A stretch of DNA of 64,000 bases from Flavobacterium daemonense (GCF_007341385.1 NZ_VJYD01000007.1:124001-188000); one strand, 5' to 3'. Positions 17,699 through 28,268 are shown, counted from the first letter of the stretch. Numbers and translations are program-made. The notes: generated from the sequence alone by a model not told the origin.

Positions 17699-18190
17699 TT
17701 ATTCAGAAGCTTCAGTAGTCGTTTCTGTTTCAGCAGCAGGAGCTTCTGGAGCAGCAGTTTCAGCTTTTTTAGCTTTACCACCACGACGGCTTTTCGCTTT
17801 TTTAACTTCTTTTTTACCTCCATTGTAAAGTTCATTGAAATCTACAAGTTCGATCATTGCCATATCAGCATTATCTCCCAAACGATTTCCAACTTTAATG
17901 ATACGAGTGTATCCACCTGGACGGTCACCAACTTTAGCAGCTACGTCTCTGAACAAGTCAGTTACAGCATATTTGCTACGTAAGTAAGCAAAAACAATAC
18001 GACGATTGTGAGTCGTATCCTCTTTTGATTTTGTGATTAAAGGCTCAACAAATTGTTTAAGCGCTTTAGCTTTAGCAACAGTTGTGTTAATACGTTTGTG
18101 CTCGATAAGAGAACAAGCCATATTAGCTAACATAGCTTTTCTATGTCCAGTCTGTCTGCTTAAGTGGTTGAATTTTTTTCCGTGTCTCAT
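17699..18190 (-). CDS. rplQ: 50S ribosomal protein L17 (bL17)
   Basis: The 163-residue protein begins [20 protein letters not shown] and has the normal core to about residue 125 ([12 protein letters not shown]). A low-complexity tail of about 35 residues follows, first Lys/Arg-rich, then rich in Ala, Glu and Thr. E. coli L17 has 127 residues; such tails occur in Bacteroidota. It sits near the exit tunnel of the 50S subunit. It is the last gene of the cluster, 62 bases after rpoA, as in most bacteria. Confidence 0.97.
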   Translation of the reverse strand: MRHGKKFNHLSRQTGHRKAMLANMACSLIEHKRINTTVAKAKALKQFVEPLITKSKEDTTHNRRIVFAYLRSKYAVTDLFRDVAAKVGDRPGGYTRIIKVGNRLGDNADMAMIELVDFNELYNGGKKEVKKAKSRRGGKAKKAETAAPEAPAAETETTTEASE

Positions 18191-18252
18191 GACGTGTTTT
18201 TTTTATCTTCATCTTGCTACAATCCACTATGGAGAGCAAAATATGAAGTAAA

Positions 18253-19245
18253 TTATTCTTTATCTAATTTGTATTTAGCTAAATCCATTCCGAAAGTTAA
18301 ATTCTTCACTGCAACAAGTTCATCAAGTTCAGTTAAAGATTTTTTACCAAAATTACGGAATTTCATTAGGTCATTTTTATTGAACGATACTAAATCACCA
18401 AGTGTATCAACTTCAGCCGCTTTCAAGCAATTTAATGCTCTTACAGATAAATCCATATCAACAAGCTTAGTTTTAAGCAATTGTCTCATATGCAATGACT
18501 CTTCATCATACGATTCTGTTTGTGCAATTTCGTCAGCCTCAAGTGTAATTCTTTCGTCAGAAAACAACATGAAATGGTGAATTAAAACTTTGGCAGCTTC
18601 AGTAAGAGCATCTTTTGGATTAATAGATCCATCAGTTTTGATTTCGAAAACTAATTTTTCGTAATCTGTTTTTTGCTCAACACGGAAGTTTTCAATTGCA
18701 TATTTTACATTTTTTACCGGAGTAAAAATAGAATCTGTAAAAATTGTTCCAATTGCAGCATTCTGTTTTTTGTTCTCTTCAGCAGGAACGTATCCTCTAC
18801 CTTTTTCGATTGTTAAATCGAAGTTCAATTTGATTTTAGAATCTAAATTACAGATAACAAGGTCTGGATTCAAAACTTGGAAACCTGAAATAAATTTTTG
18901 AAAATCACCTGCTGTCAATTGATCTTTACCAGAAACAGAAATTGTAACTGCTTCATTATCGATATCTTCAATCTGACGTTTGAAACGCACTTGTTTTAGA
19001 TTAAGGATAATTTCGGTAACATCTTCAACAACACCTGAAATAGTAGAAAACTCATGATCTACACCTTCGATACGAACAGATGTAATTGCATAACCTTCTA
19101 ATGCTGAAAGCAAAACTCTTCTAAGTGCATTACCAACTGTCAATCCGTAACCAGGTTCTAAAGGTCTAAATTCAAATTTACCTTCAAAATCGGTTGAATC
19201 GATCATGATAACTTTATCGGGCTTTTGAAAATTAAATATTGCCAT
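18253..19245 (-). CDS. rpoA: RNA polymerase alpha subunit
   Basis: The 330-residue protein has an N-terminal assembly domain ([32 protein letters not shown]) and a C-terminal DNA and activator-binding domain with two helix-hairpin-helix motifs ([31 protein letters not shown] segments). Length and domain order are standard. It lies between rpsD and rplQ, the usual alpha-operon position. Confidence 0.98.
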   Translation of the reverse strand: MAIFNFQKPDKVIMIDSTDFEGKFEFRPLEPGYGLTVGNALRRVLLSALEGYAITSVRIEGVDHEFSTISGVVEDVTEIILNLKQVRFKRQIEDIDNEAVTISVSGKDQLTAGDFQKFISGFQVLNPDLVICNLDSKIKLNFDLTIEKGRGYVPAEENKKQNAAIGTIFTDSIFTPVKNVKYAIENFRVEQKTDYEKLVFEIKTDGSINPKDALTEAAKVLIHHFMLFSDERITLEADEIAQTESYDEESLHMRQLLKTKLVDMDLSVRALNCLKAAEVDTLGDLVSFNKNDLMKFRNFGKKSLTELDELVAVKNLTFGMDLAKYKLDKE

Positions 19246-19266
19246 AAATTTCGACTAAGTCAATTA

Positions 19267-19872
19267 TTATTTGTTGTACAACTCTACGATTAATTGTTCT
19301 TTAATGTTTTCTGGAATTTGAAGTCTTGCAGGTACAGAAACGAAAGTTCCCTCTTTAAGATCATTGTTCCAAGTAATCCATTCATAAACATGACTTGAAT
19401 TTGATAAAGAACGTTCGATAGCTTCTAAAGATTTAGATTTTTCACGAACTGCAACTTTATCACCAGGCTTAAGGTGGTAAGAAGGAATGTTTACAACTTC
19501 ACCATTAACAGTAATGTGTCTGTGAGATACAATTTGACGAGCACCTCTTCTAGATGGAGCAATTCCCATTCTAAAAACAACATTATCCAATCTTGCTTCG
19601 CATAATTGTAATAAAACCTCACCAGTTACACCTTTAGTTGCTGATGCTTTTTCGAATAAATTTCTGAATTGTTTTTCTAAAATTCCATAAGAATATTTAG
19701 CTTTTTGCTTTTCCATTAACTGAACAGCGTACTCAGATTTTTTTCCTCTTTTTTTAGCCATCCCGTGTTGTCCAGGTGGGTAATTTCTTTTTTCGAAAGA
19801 TTTGTCATCTCCGAAAATTGCTTCGCCAAATTTACGAGCGATTCTTGTGCTAGGACCAGTATATCTTGCCAT
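19267..19872 (-). CDS. rpsD: 30S ribosomal protein S4 (uS4)
   Basis: The 201-residue 16S rRNA-binding assembly protein begins [20 protein letters not shown] and carries the S4 RNA-binding domain ([31 protein letters not shown], residues about 92-125). There are no zinc cysteines at the N-terminus. In E. coli, S4 represses its own alpha operon. A 92-base gap separates it from rpsK, long for this cluster, and could hold a control site, though I see no clear promoter there. Confidence 0.98.
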   Translation of the reverse strand: MARYTGPSTRIARKFGEAIFGDDKSFEKRNYPPGQHGMAKKRGKKSEYAVQLMEKQKAKYSYGILEKQFRNLFEKASATKGVTGEVLLQLCEARLDNVVFRMGIAPSRRGARQIVSHRHITVNGEVVNIPSYHLKPGDKVAVREKSKSLEAIERSLSNSSHVYEWITWNNDLKEGTFVSVPARLQIPENIKEQLIVELYNK

Positions 19873-19964
19873 TTTAATTTGTTTAAGATAGAGATTATGA
19901 ATTCAGGTCTTATCCTTCGATAATCTATGTTCTATCTAGGTTATACTATAATTTATTTTGAGTA

Positions 19965-20348
19965 TTAAACTCTACGTCTTTTAGGAGGACGACATCCGTT
20001 ATGAGGCATTGGAGTAACGTCGATAATCTCAGTAACTTCAATTCCACCGTTATGAATAGAACGGATAGCAGACTCACGTCCGTTTCCTGGTCCTTTTACA
20101 TAAACTTTAACTTTTTTAAGTCCTGCCTCAAGAGCTACTTTGCTACAATCTTCTGCTGCCATTTGAGCTGCATATGGAGTATTCTTTTTAGAACCTCTGA
20201 AACCCATTTTACCAGCTGAAGACCAAGAAATAACTTCACCTTTCTTATTTGTCAAAGAAATGATAATATTGTTGAAAGTGGCAGAAATATGAGCCTCACC
20301 CGTTGATTCAACGATAACTTTACGTTTTTTTGCAGTTGCTTTAGCCAT
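19965..20348 (-). CDS. rpsK: 30S ribosomal protein S11 (uS11)
   Basis: The 127-residue protein of the 30S platform has [36 protein letters not shown] and the C-terminal [17 protein letters not shown]. Length and motifs are standard. It lies eight bases after rpsM. Confidence 0.98.
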   Translation of the reverse strand: MAKATAKKRKVIVESTGEAHISATFNNIIISLTNKKGEVISWSSAGKMGFRGSKKNTPYAAQMAAEDCSKVALEAGLKKVKVYVKGPGNGRESAIRSIHNGGIEVTEIIDVTPMPHNGCRPPKRRRV

Positions 20349-20356
20349 ATTACTTA

Positions 20357-20731
20357 TTATTTAGTTGCTTTTTTCTTGTTAGCAACAGTTTTTCTTTTAC
20401 CTTTTCTTGTTCTAGAGTTGTTTTTAGTTCTTTGTCCTCTTAATGGAAGACCAGATCTATGACGGATACCTCTGTAACAACCAATATCCATTAAACGTTT
20501 GATGTTCAAAGAAACTTCAGAACGCAATTCTCCTTCAATTTTGTAAAATGAAACTGCATCACGAATTGCTCCGATCTCGTCATCATTCCAATCTTGAACT
20601 TTTTTATCTTGGCTAACTTGAGCTTTCTCTAAAATCTCAATAGCTCTACTTTTTCCTAATCCGAAGATGTAGGTAAGTGCGATAACACCTCTTTTGTTTT
20701 TTGGGATATCTACCCCTGCTATTCTTGCCAT
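20357..20731 (-). CDS. rpsM: 30S ribosomal protein S13 (uS13)
   Basis: The 124-residue protein of the 30S head contacts the P-site tRNA and the intersubunit bridge. It begins [24 protein letters not shown] and has the conserved [18 protein letters not shown] motif followed by a basic tail. It lies two bases after rpmJ. Confidence 0.98.
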   Translation of the reverse strand: MARIAGVDIPKNKRGVIALTYIFGLGKSRAIEILEKAQVSQDKKVQDWNDDEIGAIRDAVSFYKIEGELRSEVSLNIKRLMDIGCYRGIRHRSGLPLRGQRTKNNSRTRKGKRKTVANKKKATK

Positions 20732-20733
20732 AA

Positions 20734-20850
20734 TTATCCTTGTCTTTGTTTAAATCTAGGATTCTTTTTGTTTATTACGTACAGTCTCCCTTTTCTACGC
20801 ACGATAATGCACTCGGCACTTCTCTTTTTTACTGATGCTCTAACTTTCAT
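20734..20850 (-). CDS. rpmJ: 50S ribosomal protein L36 (bL36)
   Basis: A 38-residue reading frame reads [20 protein letters not shown] and then [18 protein letters not shown]. It is the zinc-free form: the usual CxxC pair is lost (only Cys14 remains, with no His ligand near the C-terminus). It lies two bases before rpsM and 12 after infA, the usual place for rpmJ. The gene is shorter than common open-frame cut-offs and is easily missed. Confidence 0.95.
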
Positions 20851-20862
20851 AGTAATTATCCT

Positions 20863-21078
20863 TTAATATCGATAAGTAATTCTTGCTTTTGACAAATCAT
20901 AAGGACTCATTTCTAGTTTCACTTTATCACCAGGTAATAATTTGATGTAATGCATTCGCATTTTACCAGAAATATGAGCAATTACAACATGTCCATTTTC
21001 TAACTCTACACGGAACATCGCATTTGACAATGCTTCAATGATTGATCCGTCTTGTTCTATTGCTGATTGTTTTGCCAT
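20863..21078 (-). CDS. infA: Translation initiation factor IF-1
   Basis: The 71-residue OB-fold protein begins [20 protein letters not shown] and contains [21 protein letters not shown] and the basic C-terminus ARITYRY. It binds the 30S A site during initiation. It lies between secY and rpmJ; the adk and map genes that separate secY and infA in Firmicutes are absent. Confidence 0.97.
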   Translation of the reverse strand: MAKQSAIEQDGSIIEALSNAMFRVELENGHVVIAHISGKMRMHYIKLLPGDKVKLEMSPYDLSKARITYRY

Positions 21079-21085
21079 AAATATA

Positions 21086-22432
21086 TTAAGCTACCGCTTT
21101 TCTATTTTTACCAGTCTTCATTAAACCATCATAATGCTTGTTTAACAAGTATGAATTGATTTGTTGAATAGTATCTATTGCAACCCCAACCATAATTATT
21201 AATGAGGTACCTCCAAAAAACATTGCCCAAGATTGTTGTACATCCATAATACTTACAACAATAGCTGGGAACACAGCAATCAAAGCAAGGAATAAAGATC
21301 CTGGGAAAGTTATTAAAGACATCACTTTATCTAAAAACTCAGATGTTTCAGCTCCAGGACGAACTCCAGGAATAAAACCACCGCTTCTTTTTAAATCATC
21401 AGCCATTTTGTTTGTAGGAACAGTAATTGCAGTATAGAAAAATGTAAATACAATAATTAAAGTTGCAAATACAAAATTATACCAAAAACCGAACATATTA
21501 CTAAATGCTCCAACAATAGATTGTGATGTATCTGATTTAGATAATCCAGCTACAGCTGCAGGTATAAACATAATTGCCTGAGCAAAAATGATTGGCATAA
21601 CTCCAGAAGCATTAAGCTTAAGAGGAATCCACTGTCTATTACCACCTGCCAAATCTTGCTCATAGTCACCAGTTGTCGTACGACGAGCGTACTGAACTGG
21701 AATTCTACGTACTGCCATTGTAAGCAATACACAAGAAATAATTACTAATAACCATACAATAATTTCAATGGCCATTAACATCAAACCTCCAGTGTTGTTT
21801 GTAACTACAGATTTGAATTCTTGCATAAAAGCTTGTGGTAAACGAGCTAAAATACCAACCATAATCAATAACGAAATTCCGTTTCCAATACCTTTATCAG
21901 TAATTTTTTCACCTAGCCACATAGCAAAAATTGTACCAGTAACTAAAATGATTACAGACGAGAATAAAAATTCAGGTGAATTAAAGCCTAGTAGAAAAGC
22001 ACTACCAGGCAATGTTCTGTATAAATTATAGATATAAGTTGGACCTTGAACCAATGTAATAGCAATAGTTAACCAACGTGTAATTTGATTAATCTTTTTT
22101 CTACCACTCTCCCCATCATTTTGAAGTTTTTGTAAATAAGGAATCGCAATTCCCATTAACTGAACAACAATAGATGCAGAAATATAAGGCATAATCCCTA
22201 AAGCAAAAACTGAAGCTTTAGAAAATGCACCTCCGGTGAACATGTCTAGGATAGATCCTAAACCATTTTTAGTTTGTCCTGCTAACCCCATCAATTGAGT
22301 TGCGTCAATTCCAGGAAGCGTAACGTGTGCTCCAAAACGATATACTAAAAGTAATCCTAAAGTAATTAGAATTCTATTCTTTAGTTCTTCGATTTTCCAA
22401 ACATTGCTAATTGATTCAATAAATTTCTTCAT
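21086..22432 (-). CDS. secY: Preprotein translocase subunit SecY
   Basis: The 448-residue inner-membrane channel protein has ten predicted membrane segments. It shows the N-terminal [24 protein letters not shown], the plug-region residues, [14 protein letters not shown] and the cytosolic loop [15 protein letters not shown]. It forms the Sec translocon with SecE and SecG, which are encoded elsewhere. It lies between rplO and infA, 12 and 7 bases apart. Confidence 0.98.
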   Translation of the reverse strand: MKKFIESISNVWKIEELKNRILITLGLLLVYRFGAHVTLPGIDATQLMGLAGQTKNGLGSILDMFTGGAFSKASVFALGIMPYISASIVVQLMGIAIPYLQKLQNDGESGRKKINQITRWLTIAITLVQGPTYIYNLYRTLPGSAFLLGFNSPEFLFSSVIILVTGTIFAMWLGEKITDKGIGNGISLLIMVGILARLPQAFMQEFKSVVTNNTGGLMLMAIEIIVWLLVIISCVLLTMAVRRIPVQYARRTTTGDYEQDLAGGNRQWIPLKLNASGVMPIIFAQAIMFIPAAVAGLSKSDTSQSIVGAFSNMFGFWYNFVFATLIIVFTFFYTAITVPTNKMADDLKRSGGFIPGVRPGAETSEFLDKVMSLITFPGSLFLALIAVFPAIVVSIMDVQQSWAMFFGGTSLIIMVGVAIDTIQQINSYLLNKHYDGLMKTGKNRKAVA

Positions 22433-22444
22433 ACAATAGAAAAA

Positions 22445-22897
22445 TTATATTGTTACAGCCTCTCCACCAGCAGCTTCAATAGCAGCTTTTGCAGTAGCAG
22501 TAAATTTGTGAGCAGTTACTTTTAATTTTGCTTTCAATTCTCCTCTTCCTAAAATCTTAACGATTTCATTTTTAGAAGCTAGACGGTTTGCAACAAATTC
22601 TGTCATAGAAACAGAATCAGTAATCACACCTTTGTCAACTAATAATTGAAGCGTATCTAAATTAACACCTTCGTATTCTTTACGATTGATGTTTGTGAAA
22701 CCAAACTTAGGAACACGTCTTTGAAGTGGCATTTGTCCTCCTTCAAAACCAATCTTTTTAGAATAACCAGAACGAGATTTTGCTCCTTTGTGACCTCTTG
22801 CAGCAGTGCCACCTTTTCCAGAACCTTCTCCTCTACCTACTCTCTTATTTTGATTGTGTGTTGATCCTTCAGCTGGCTGTAAGTTACTTAAATTCAT
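22445..22897 (-). CDS. rplO: 50S ribosomal protein L15 (uL15)
   Basis: The 150-residue protein has the Gly/Arg-rich N-terminal extension KRVGRGEGSGKGGTAARGHKG, which threads into the 50S core, and the C-terminal domain ending in TAKAAIEAAGGEAVTI. It lies 11 bases after rpmD and before secY, the classical spc order. Confidence 0.98.
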   Translation of the reverse strand: MNLSNLQPAEGSTHNQNKRVGRGEGSGKGGTAARGHKGAKSRSGYSKKIGFEGGQMPLQRRVPKFGFTNINRKEYEGVNLDTLQLLVDKGVITDSVSMTEFVANRLASKNEIVKILGRGELKAKLKVTAHKFTATAKAAIEAAGGEAVTI

Positions 22898-22908
22898 AAC
22901 AGTATTTG

Positions 22909-23091
22909 TTATTTAGCTTCTTCAACAGAAACTAAGTGTTTAACTTTGTTTATCATCCCAAGGATAGCAGGATTTGACTCATGCTCTACAACTTGTCCAA
23001 TTTTACGTAGACCTAAAGCTTCCAAACCTCTTTTTTGAGAAAGAGGACAGTTGATTTTGCTTCTTACTTGTTTTACTAATAATTTAGCCAT
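22909..23091 (-). CDS. rpmD: 50S ribosomal protein L30 (uL30)
   Basis: The 60-residue protein begins [20 protein letters not shown] and continues [20 protein letters not shown]. This matches the short bacterial L30. It lies 12 bases after rpsE. Confidence 0.97.
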   Translation of the reverse strand: MAKLLVKQVRSKINCPLSQKRGLEALGLRKIGQVVEHESNPAILGMINKVKHLVSVEEAK

Positions 23092-23103
23092 AATTTCCTT
23101 GAA

Positions 23104-23625
23104 TTAACCTTTAAAAACTTTTTCTAAAGAAACACCTCTTTGTTTTGCAACAGTGTGAGCGCTTCTCATCTGTAATAAAGCATCAAAAGTTGCTTTCACT
23201 ACGTTATGAGGATTTGATGATCCTTGAGATTTAGATAATACATCGTGAATACCCACTGACTCAAGAACTGAACGAACAGCTCCACCAGCAATAACTCCTG
23301 TACCATGAGAAGCAGGAATTAAGAATACACGCGCACCACCAAATTTACCTTTTTGTTCGTGAGGAACAGATTGTCCATTCAAAGGAATTTTTACTAAATT
23401 TTTCTTAGCATCTTCCACTGCTTTCGCAATTGCTTCAGAAACGTCTTTAGATTTTCCTAATCCGTGACCAACTACTCCATTTTCATCACCTACAACTACA
23501 ATAGCAGAAAAACCGAAAGCTCTACCACCTTTTGTAACTTTAGTAACACGATTAACACTTACCAGACGATCTTTAAGTTCAAGACCACTAGGTTTTACCA
23601 ATTCTACATTTTTGTATTTAGACAT
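23104..23625 (-). CDS. rpsE: 30S ribosomal protein S5 (uS5)
   Basis: The 173-residue protein affects translational accuracy. It has the double-stranded RNA-binding S5 domain ([31 protein letters not shown]) and the C-terminal segment ([23 protein letters not shown]). Length is standard. It lies six bases after rplR. Confidence 0.98.
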   Translation of the reverse strand: MSKYKNVELVKPSGLELKDRLVSVNRVTKVTKGGRAFGFSAIVVVGDENGVVGHGLGKSKDVSEAIAKAVEDAKKNLVKIPLNGQSVPHEQKGKFGGARVFLIPASHGTGVIAGGAVRSVLESVGIHDVLSKSQGSSNPHNVVKATFDALLQMRSAHTVAKQRGVSLEKVFKG

Positions 23626-23631
23626 AATATA

Positions 23632-23982
23632 TTAGAATTTAAGTCCAGCCGCTCTTGCGCCTTCTGCTAATGATTTAATACGACCGTGATATAAATATCC
23701 ACCTCTATCAAAAGTGATGGTATCAATCCCAGCTTTTAACGCTTTCTCTGCAACTAATTTTCCAACAGCAGCAGCGATTTCAACGTTAGTACCTTTTCCT
23801 ATTTCTTTTTCTCTAGAAGATGCAGCTAATATAGTAACTCCATTTACATCATCAATGATTTGAGCGTAAATTTCTTTATTACTTCTAAACACAGACAATC
23901 TAGGTCTTGCAGCAGAACCACTAACCGATTTTCTAATTCTGAATTTAATTCTCTGTCTTCTTTCAGATTTTGTTAATGACAT
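23632..23982 (-). CDS. rplR: 50S ribosomal protein L18 (uL18)
   Basis: The 116-residue 5S rRNA-binding protein begins [20 protein letters not shown] and ends [19 protein letters not shown], typical of L18. It lies 11 bases after rplF. Confidence 0.98.
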   Translation of the reverse strand: MSLTKSERRQRIKFRIRKSVSGSAARPRLSVFRSNKEIYAQIIDDVNGVTILAASSREKEIGKGTNVEIAAAVGKLVAEKALKAGIDTITFDRGGYLYHGRIKSLAEGARAAGLKF

Positions 23983-23993
23983 AATCTTATTTT

Positions 23994-24536
23994 TTAAGCT
24001 GATTTACCTGCTTTTCTTCTTAATACTTCACCCACAAATTTAACACCTTTTCCTTTATATGGCTCTGGCTTACGGAAACCTCTGATTTTCGCAGCAACTT
24101 GACCTAAAAGTTGTTTATCAAATGATGTTAATTTTACGATAGGGTTCTTACCTTTTTCAGATATTGTTTCTAGAGATACTTCTGGAGCAATTTCTAAAAC
24201 AATATTGTGAGAATATCCAAGAGCTAAATCTAATTTTTGACCTTGGTTTGAAGCTCTATATCCAACTCCAACTAATTCTAGTTCTTTTGTGAAACCTTCA
24301 GAAACACCCACAATCATATTATTGATCAAAGATCTAAATAATCCGTGTTTTGCTCTATGGTCTTTATGATCAGACGATCTTTCAACTTGAACTTGATCGC
24401 CTTCAACAGTTACATTTACGTCCGAAAACTCCTGAACTAGTTGACCTTTTTTTCCTTTTACCGTAATAATACCGTCTTTAACTTCAACAGTTACACCAGC
24501 AGGGATTACAATTGGGCTTTTACCTATTCTTGACAT
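23994..24536 (-). CDS. rplF: 50S ribosomal protein L6 (uL6)
   Basis: The 180-residue protein with two L6 repeats begins [20 protein letters not shown] and carries the C-terminal signature [14 protein letters not shown]. It lies near the sarcin-ricin loop of 23S rRNA. It is 18 bases after rpsH. Confidence 0.98.
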   Translation of the reverse strand: MSRIGKSPIVIPAGVTVEVKDGIITVKGKKGQLVQEFSDVNVTVEGDQVQVERSSDHKDHRAKHGLFRSLINNMIVGVSEGFTKELELVGVGYRASNQGQKLDLALGYSHNIVLEIAPEVSLETISEKGKNPIVKLTSFDKQLLGQVAAKIRGFRKPEPYKGKGVKFVGEVLRRKAGKSA

Positions 24537-24554
24537 CTTATCTAGTGTTTAAAA

Positions 24555-24953
24555 TTAGTATACGTAACAAATTACTTCACCACCTACATTTAATTGCTTA
24601 GCTTGTTTTCCAGTCATCAAACCTTTCGATGTAGAAACAATAGCAATTCCTAATCCGTTAAGGATTCTAGGTAATTTGGCAGCACCTGCGTACTTACGTA
24701 AACCAGGTTTACTAATTCTTTGGATATCTTTGATTACAGGCTCTTTAGTATCTTTATCATACTTTAAAGCAATTTTGATAGAACCTTGAACAGTGTTCGT
24801 TTCAAATTTGTAACTTAAGATATAACCTTGATCAAATAAGATCTTAGTTATCTCTTTTTTAAGATTAGATGCTGGAATTTCAACAACTTTGTGGTTTGCA
24901 GCCACAGCGTTACGAACTCTAGTCAAATAATCTGCAATAGGATCTGTATACAT
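24555..24953 (-). CDS. rpsH: 30S ribosomal protein S8 (uS8)
   Basis: The 132-residue protein begins MYTDPIADYLTRVRNAVAAN and ends STSKGLMTGKQAKQLNVGGE plus VICYVY. It binds 16S rRNA helix 21; in E. coli it also represses the spc operon by binding its mRNA. Here it is preceded by an unusually long 105-base gap holding a consensus promoter and a perfect 10-bp hairpin, so this gene may start a separately controlled sub-operon. Confidence 0.98.
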   Translation of the reverse strand: MYTDPIADYLTRVRNAVAANHKVVEIPASNLKKEITKILFDQGYILSYKFETNTVQGSIKIALKYDKDTKEPVIKDIQRISKPGLRKYAGAAKLPRILNGLGIAIVSTSKGLMTGKQAKQLNVGGEVICYVY

Positions 24954-24977
24954 ATGTATTTGATTGCGATTATGGTT

Positions 24978-25001
24978 TTCGGGAGATACTCATCTCCCGA
25001 A
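24978..25001 (-). promoter_or_regulatory. Leader hairpin before rpsH
   Basis: Perfect 10-bp stem (24978-24987 with 24992-25001) with a four-base loop, in the leader between the internal promoter and the rpsH ATG, ending 24 bases before the ATG. No T-run follows, so it is not an intrinsic terminator. A ribosomal-protein binding site (S8 by analogy with E. coli) is a hypothesis. Confidence 0.5.
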
Positions 25002-25034
25002 CCTTTAATCAATTAAAAATTATTTTTTGGTTTG

Positions 25035-25065
25035 CAAAAGTAATAACTTATTGCCAGATTACCAA
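25035..25065 (-). promoter_or_regulatory. Internal promoter before rpsH
   Basis: The minus strand has TTG (25063-25065, within the 3' end of rpsN), a 20-bp spacer and TACTTTTG (25035-25042) followed by C. Both elements fit the Bacteroidota consensus exactly. The predicted leader is about 75 bases. Confidence 0.7.
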
Positions 25066-25328
25066 GATGCTTTTTTAACACCTGGAATTAATCCATTGTT
25101 AGCCATTTCACGGAAAGTTACACGTGAAATACCGAATTGACGGATATAACCTCTTGGTCTTCCAGTCAATTTACAACGGTTATGCAAACGAACAGGTGAA
25201 GCATTTTTTGGCAGTCTTTGTAAACCTTCGTAGTCTCCAGCTTCTAATAAAGCTTTTCTCTTCTCAGCATACTTAGCTACTGTTTTCTCTCTTTTCACCT
25301 CGCGGGCTTTCATTGATTCTTTAGCCAT
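25059..25328 (-). CDS. rpsN: 30S ribosomal protein S14, zinc-independent long form (uS14)
   Basis: The 89-residue protein ends with [20 protein letters not shown] and then [20 protein letters not shown]. It has a single Cys rather than the CxxC pairs of the short zinc form, so it is the long zinc-free version. It lies three bases after rplE; the next gene, rpsH, is 105 bases away. Confidence 0.98.
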
Positions 25329-25331
25329 GTC

Positions 25332-25883
25332 TTAATTCTTTTTAAAAGGTAATCCTAATTCAGCCAATAATGACTTTGCTTCCTTGTCTGTTTTTGCAGT
25401 AGTAACAAATGTAATATCCATTCCTGAGATTTTGTTTACTTTGTCAATATCAATTTCTGGGAAAATGATTTGCTCCAAAACTCCAAGATTGTAATTACCT
25501 CTTCCGTCGAAACCAGTAGCTTTGATACCACTAAAATCTCTAACGCGTGGTAAAGCAGAAGTAATAAGTCTATCTAAAAACTCATACATTCTTTCACCAC
25601 GTAAAGTAACTTTTGCTCCAATAGGCATTCCTTTTCTCAATTTAAAAGACGCAACGTCTTTCTTTGAAATTGTAGATACTGCTTTTTGTCCAGTGATCTT
25701 TGTCAACTCATCAACAGCATAGTCAATAAGTTTTTTATCAGATACAGCTGCACCAACTCCACGGCTCAAAACGATTTTTTCAAGTTTTGGAACTTGCATT
25801 ACGTTTGTATATCCGAACTCTTCTTTAAGAGCAGAGATTACTCTACTCTTATATTCTTCTTTTAGTCTAGGTGTATATGCCAT
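25332..25883 (-). CDS. rplE: 50S ribosomal protein L5 (uL5)
   Basis: The 183-residue 5S rRNA-binding protein has [40 protein letters not shown] and [20 protein letters not shown]. Length is standard. It lies two bases after rplX. Confidence 0.98.
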   Translation of the reverse strand: MAYTPRLKEEYKSRVISALKEEFGYTNVMQVPKLEKIVLSRGVGAAVSDKKLIDYAVDELTKITGQKAVSTISKKDVASFKLRKGMPIGAKVTLRGERMYEFLDRLITSALPRVRDFSGIKATGFDGRGNYNLGVLEQIIFPEIDIDKVNKISGMDITFVTTAKTDKEAKSLLAELGLPFKKN

Positions 25884-25885
25884 TA

Positions 25886-26200
25886 CTATAGTACTTGATT
25901 AGATTTTTTTGAAAATCTTACTTTCTTATCTCCTTCTACTCTAACTCCTACTCTAGTTGTTTCCTTAGTTTTAGGATCAATTAAAGCAATGTTAGAAATT
26001 TGAATAGAAGCTTCTTTCTTAACGATACCACCTTGAGGGTTTTTAGCACTTGGTTTTGTATGTTTTGAAACCATGTTCACACCTTCAACTATCGCTTTAT
26101 TTTTCTCACGGTAAACACGTAGAACTTTACCTTCAGCACCTTTATGGTCTCCAGCAATAACTCTTACGATATCTCCTGATTTTATTTTTAGCTTTATCAT
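25886..26200 (-). CDS. rplX: 50S ribosomal protein L24 (uL24)
   Basis: The 104-residue assembly-initiator protein has a KOW motif at the N-terminus ([21 protein letters not shown]) and [19 protein letters not shown] in the middle. It lies 11 bases after rplN. Confidence 0.98.
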   Translation of the reverse strand: MIKLKIKSGDIVRVIAGDHKGAEGKVLRVYREKNKAIVEGVNMVSKHTKPSAKNPQGGIVKKEASIQISNIALIDPKTKETTRVGVRVEGDKKVRFSKKSNQVL

Positions 26201-26211
26201 CTTAAAACGAA

Positions 26212-26580
26212 TTAAAGCACTTCTGGTGCTAATGATACAATTTTCATGAATTGCTTTTCACGAAGTTCTCTTGCTACCGGACCAAAAACACGAGTCCCTC
26301 TCATTTCACCTGCAGCATTCAAAAGAACACATGCATTATCATCGAAACGGATATAAGAACCATCAGCTCTTCTCACTTCTTTTTTGGTACGTACAACAAC
26401 TGCAGTTGAAACAGCTCCTTTTTTCACGTTTCCGTTTGGAGTTGCATCTTTAATAGATACTACAATCTTGTCACCAACAGAGGCATACCTTCTTTTGGTA
26501 CCTCCTAAAACACGGATAGTTAAAACTTCCTTAGCTCCCGTGTTATCTGCTACTTTTAGTCTTGATTCCTGTTGTACCAT
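26212..26580 (-). CDS. rplN: 50S ribosomal protein L14 (uL14)
   Basis: The 122-residue protein begins [20 protein letters not shown] and ends [18 protein letters not shown], standard for L14. It lies at the subunit interface. It is two bases after rpsQ. Confidence 0.98.
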
Positions 26581-26582
26581 AA

Positions 26583-26843
26583 TTATTTAGCTCTTTCTAA
26601 GATTTCAACTAATCTCCAACATTTTGTTTTACTTAAAGGACGCGTTTCGCTAATTCTTACAGTATCTCCAATGTTACAGTCGTTTGTTTCGTCGTGTGCA
26701 ACATATTTCTTTGTTTTCAACACGAACTTACCGTATAATGGGTGTTTTACTTTTCTTACTTCAGCAATAACAATAGATTTATCCATTCTATTTGAAGTAA
26801 CAACACCTATTCTTTCTTTTCTTAAATTTCTTTTTTCTTCCAT
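26583..26843 (-). CDS. rpsQ: 30S ribosomal protein S17 (uS17)
   Basis: The 86-residue OB-fold protein has [40 protein letters not shown] and the signature [20 protein letters not shown]. It lies 17 bases after rpmC. Confidence 0.98.
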   Translation of the reverse strand: MEEKRNLRKERIGVVTSNRMDKSIVIAEVRKVKHPLYGKFVLKTKKYVAHDETNDCNIGDTVRISETRPLSKTKCWRLVEILERAK

Positions 26844-26860
26844 CTTTCAGCAGAATACAA

Positions 26861-27052
26861 TTATTGTAACTCTCTTTTAGTTAACTCTGTAGCCAATCTT
26901 GCAACTGTTCTTCTAACGCTTCTAATTTGAAGTGGGTTAGCAATTGGAGAAATAGCATGAGCCATTTTTAGGTCAGCATATACTTTCTTAGTTTGACTAA
27001 GCTTTTCTTGCAACTCCGCTGCAGAAAGATCTTTTATTTCTGATTGTTTCAT
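26861..27052 (-). CDS. rpmC: 50S ribosomal protein L29 (uL29)
   Basis: The 63-residue two-helix protein begins MKQSEIKDLSAAELQEKLSQ and has the conserved NPLQIRSVRRTVARLATEL. It lies by the tunnel exit. It is 12 bases after rplP. Confidence 0.97.
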   Translation of the reverse strand: MKQSEIKDLSAAELQEKLSQTKKVYADLKMAHAISPIANPLQIRSVRRTVARLATELTKRELQ

Positions 27053-27064
27053 AATAAATATAAA

Positions 27065-27490
27065 TTATGCTTCGAAATCTCTAGCAACGACGAACTTAGT
27101 TTTAACTGGAAGTTTCTGAGCTGCAAGACGTAAAGCCTCTTTTGCAACTGACAATGGAACTCCTCCAACTTCAAACATAATTCTTCCTGGTTTAACAACA
27201 GCAGCCCAATACTCAACTGCTCCTTTACCTTTACCCATACGTACTTCAAGAGGCTTCTTAGTGATAGGTTTGTCTGGAAATATTTTAATCCATAATTGTC
27301 CTTCTCTCTTCATGTAACGAGTTGCAGCGATACGCGCAGCTTCGATTTGACGAGAAGTTAAGAACATTCCATCTTCATGTACAGATTTAATACCAAACAT
27401 TCCATTTGAAAGCTCATGCCCTCTTTGAGAGTTACCTTTCATTTTACCTTTTTGTACCTTACGGTATTTTGTTCTTTTAGGCTGTAACAT
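27065..27490 (-). CDS. rplP: 50S ribosomal protein L16 (uL16)
   Basis: The 141-residue protein begins [19 protein letters not shown] and has [40 protein letters not shown] and the [10 protein letters not shown] segment. It lies near the A-site tRNA. It is 19 bases after rpsC. Confidence 0.98.
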   Translation of the reverse strand: MLQPKRTKYRKVQKGKMKGNSQRGHELSNGMFGIKSVHEDGMFLTSRQIEAARIAATRYMKREGQLWIKIFPDKPITKKPLEVRMGKGKGAVEYWAAVVKPGRIMFEVGGVPLSVAKEALRLAAQKLPVKTKFVVARDFEA

Positions 27491-27509
27491 TTTTCTTTAG
27501 TTTAAAAAT

Positions 27510-28268
27510 TTACTTTCTTTTACGAGCGTCTGGTTTTCCACCTTTGTTAAAGTTAGATTTGCCTCTAGGAGCATCTCCACCTTTACCACCACCTGTACCA
27601 GATTGTTTTTTGTCCATTCCAGCAAGTGGAGAAAGTTCTCTCTTACCGTAAACTTCACCTTTCATGATCCATACTTTGATACCCATTCTACCATAAGTAG
27701 TGTGAGCTTCAGCCAAAGCATAATCAATGTCAGCTCTGAAAGTTGATAGAGGGATTCTACCTTCTTTGAAACCTTCCGAACGCGCCATCTCAGCACCATT
27801 CAAACGACCAGAAATCAAAACTTTGATACCTTCAGCGTTCATACGCATAGAAGCAGCAATAGCCATTTTGATTGCACGTCTGTAAGAAATACGGCTTTCG
27901 ATTTGTCGAGCGATGCTAGTCGCCACAAGATAAGCATCTAACTCAGGTCTTTTGATTTCAAAGATGTTGATTTGAACCTCTTTGTCAGTAACTTTCTTAA
28001 GTTCTTCTTTCAACTTGTCTACCTCTTGCCCACCTTTTCCGATAATAATACCAGGTCTAGCAGTAGTGATAGTAACGGTTACAAGTTTCAAAGTTCTCTC
28101 GATGATTACTTTTGATACACTAGCTTTTGATAAACGAGCATGGATATACTTTCTGATTTTGTGATCTTCGGCTAATTTATCACCGTAATCATTTCCACCA
28201 TACCAGTTTGAGTCCCATCCTCTGATGATACCAAGTCTATTTCCAATTGGATTTGTCTTTTGTCCCAT
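27510..28268 (-). CDS. rpsC: 30S ribosomal protein S3 (uS3) with Gly/Lys-rich tail
   Basis: The 252-residue protein has a KH domain ([20 protein letters not shown]) and the C-terminal S3 domain ([26 protein letters not shown] parts). A basic Gly/Lys-rich tail of about 40 residues makes it longer than E. coli S3 (233). S3 forms part of the mRNA entry helicase. It lies five bases after rplV. Confidence 0.98.
   Translation of the reverse strand: MGQKTNPIGNRLGIIRGWDSNWYGGNDYGDKLAEDHKIRKYIHARLSKASVSKVIIERTLKLVTVTITTARPGIIIGKGGQEVDKLKEELKKVTDKEVQINIFEIKRPELDAYLVATSIARQIESRISYRRAIKMAIAASMRMNAEGIKVLISGRLNGAEMARSEGFKEGRIPLSTFRADIDYALAEAHTTYGRMGIKVWIMKGEVYGKRELSPLAGMDKKQSGTGGGKGGDAPRGKSNFNKGGKPDARKRK

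Noticed and set aside
17602..17835. Lys/Leu-rich 77-codon frame on the minus strand
   Set aside because: It is the out-of-frame reading of the rplQ tail and the A/T-rich terminator region.
24978..25001. Terminator between rpsN and rpsH
   Set aside because: No T-run follows on the minus strand and the genes form a conserved cluster; a leader structure fits better.
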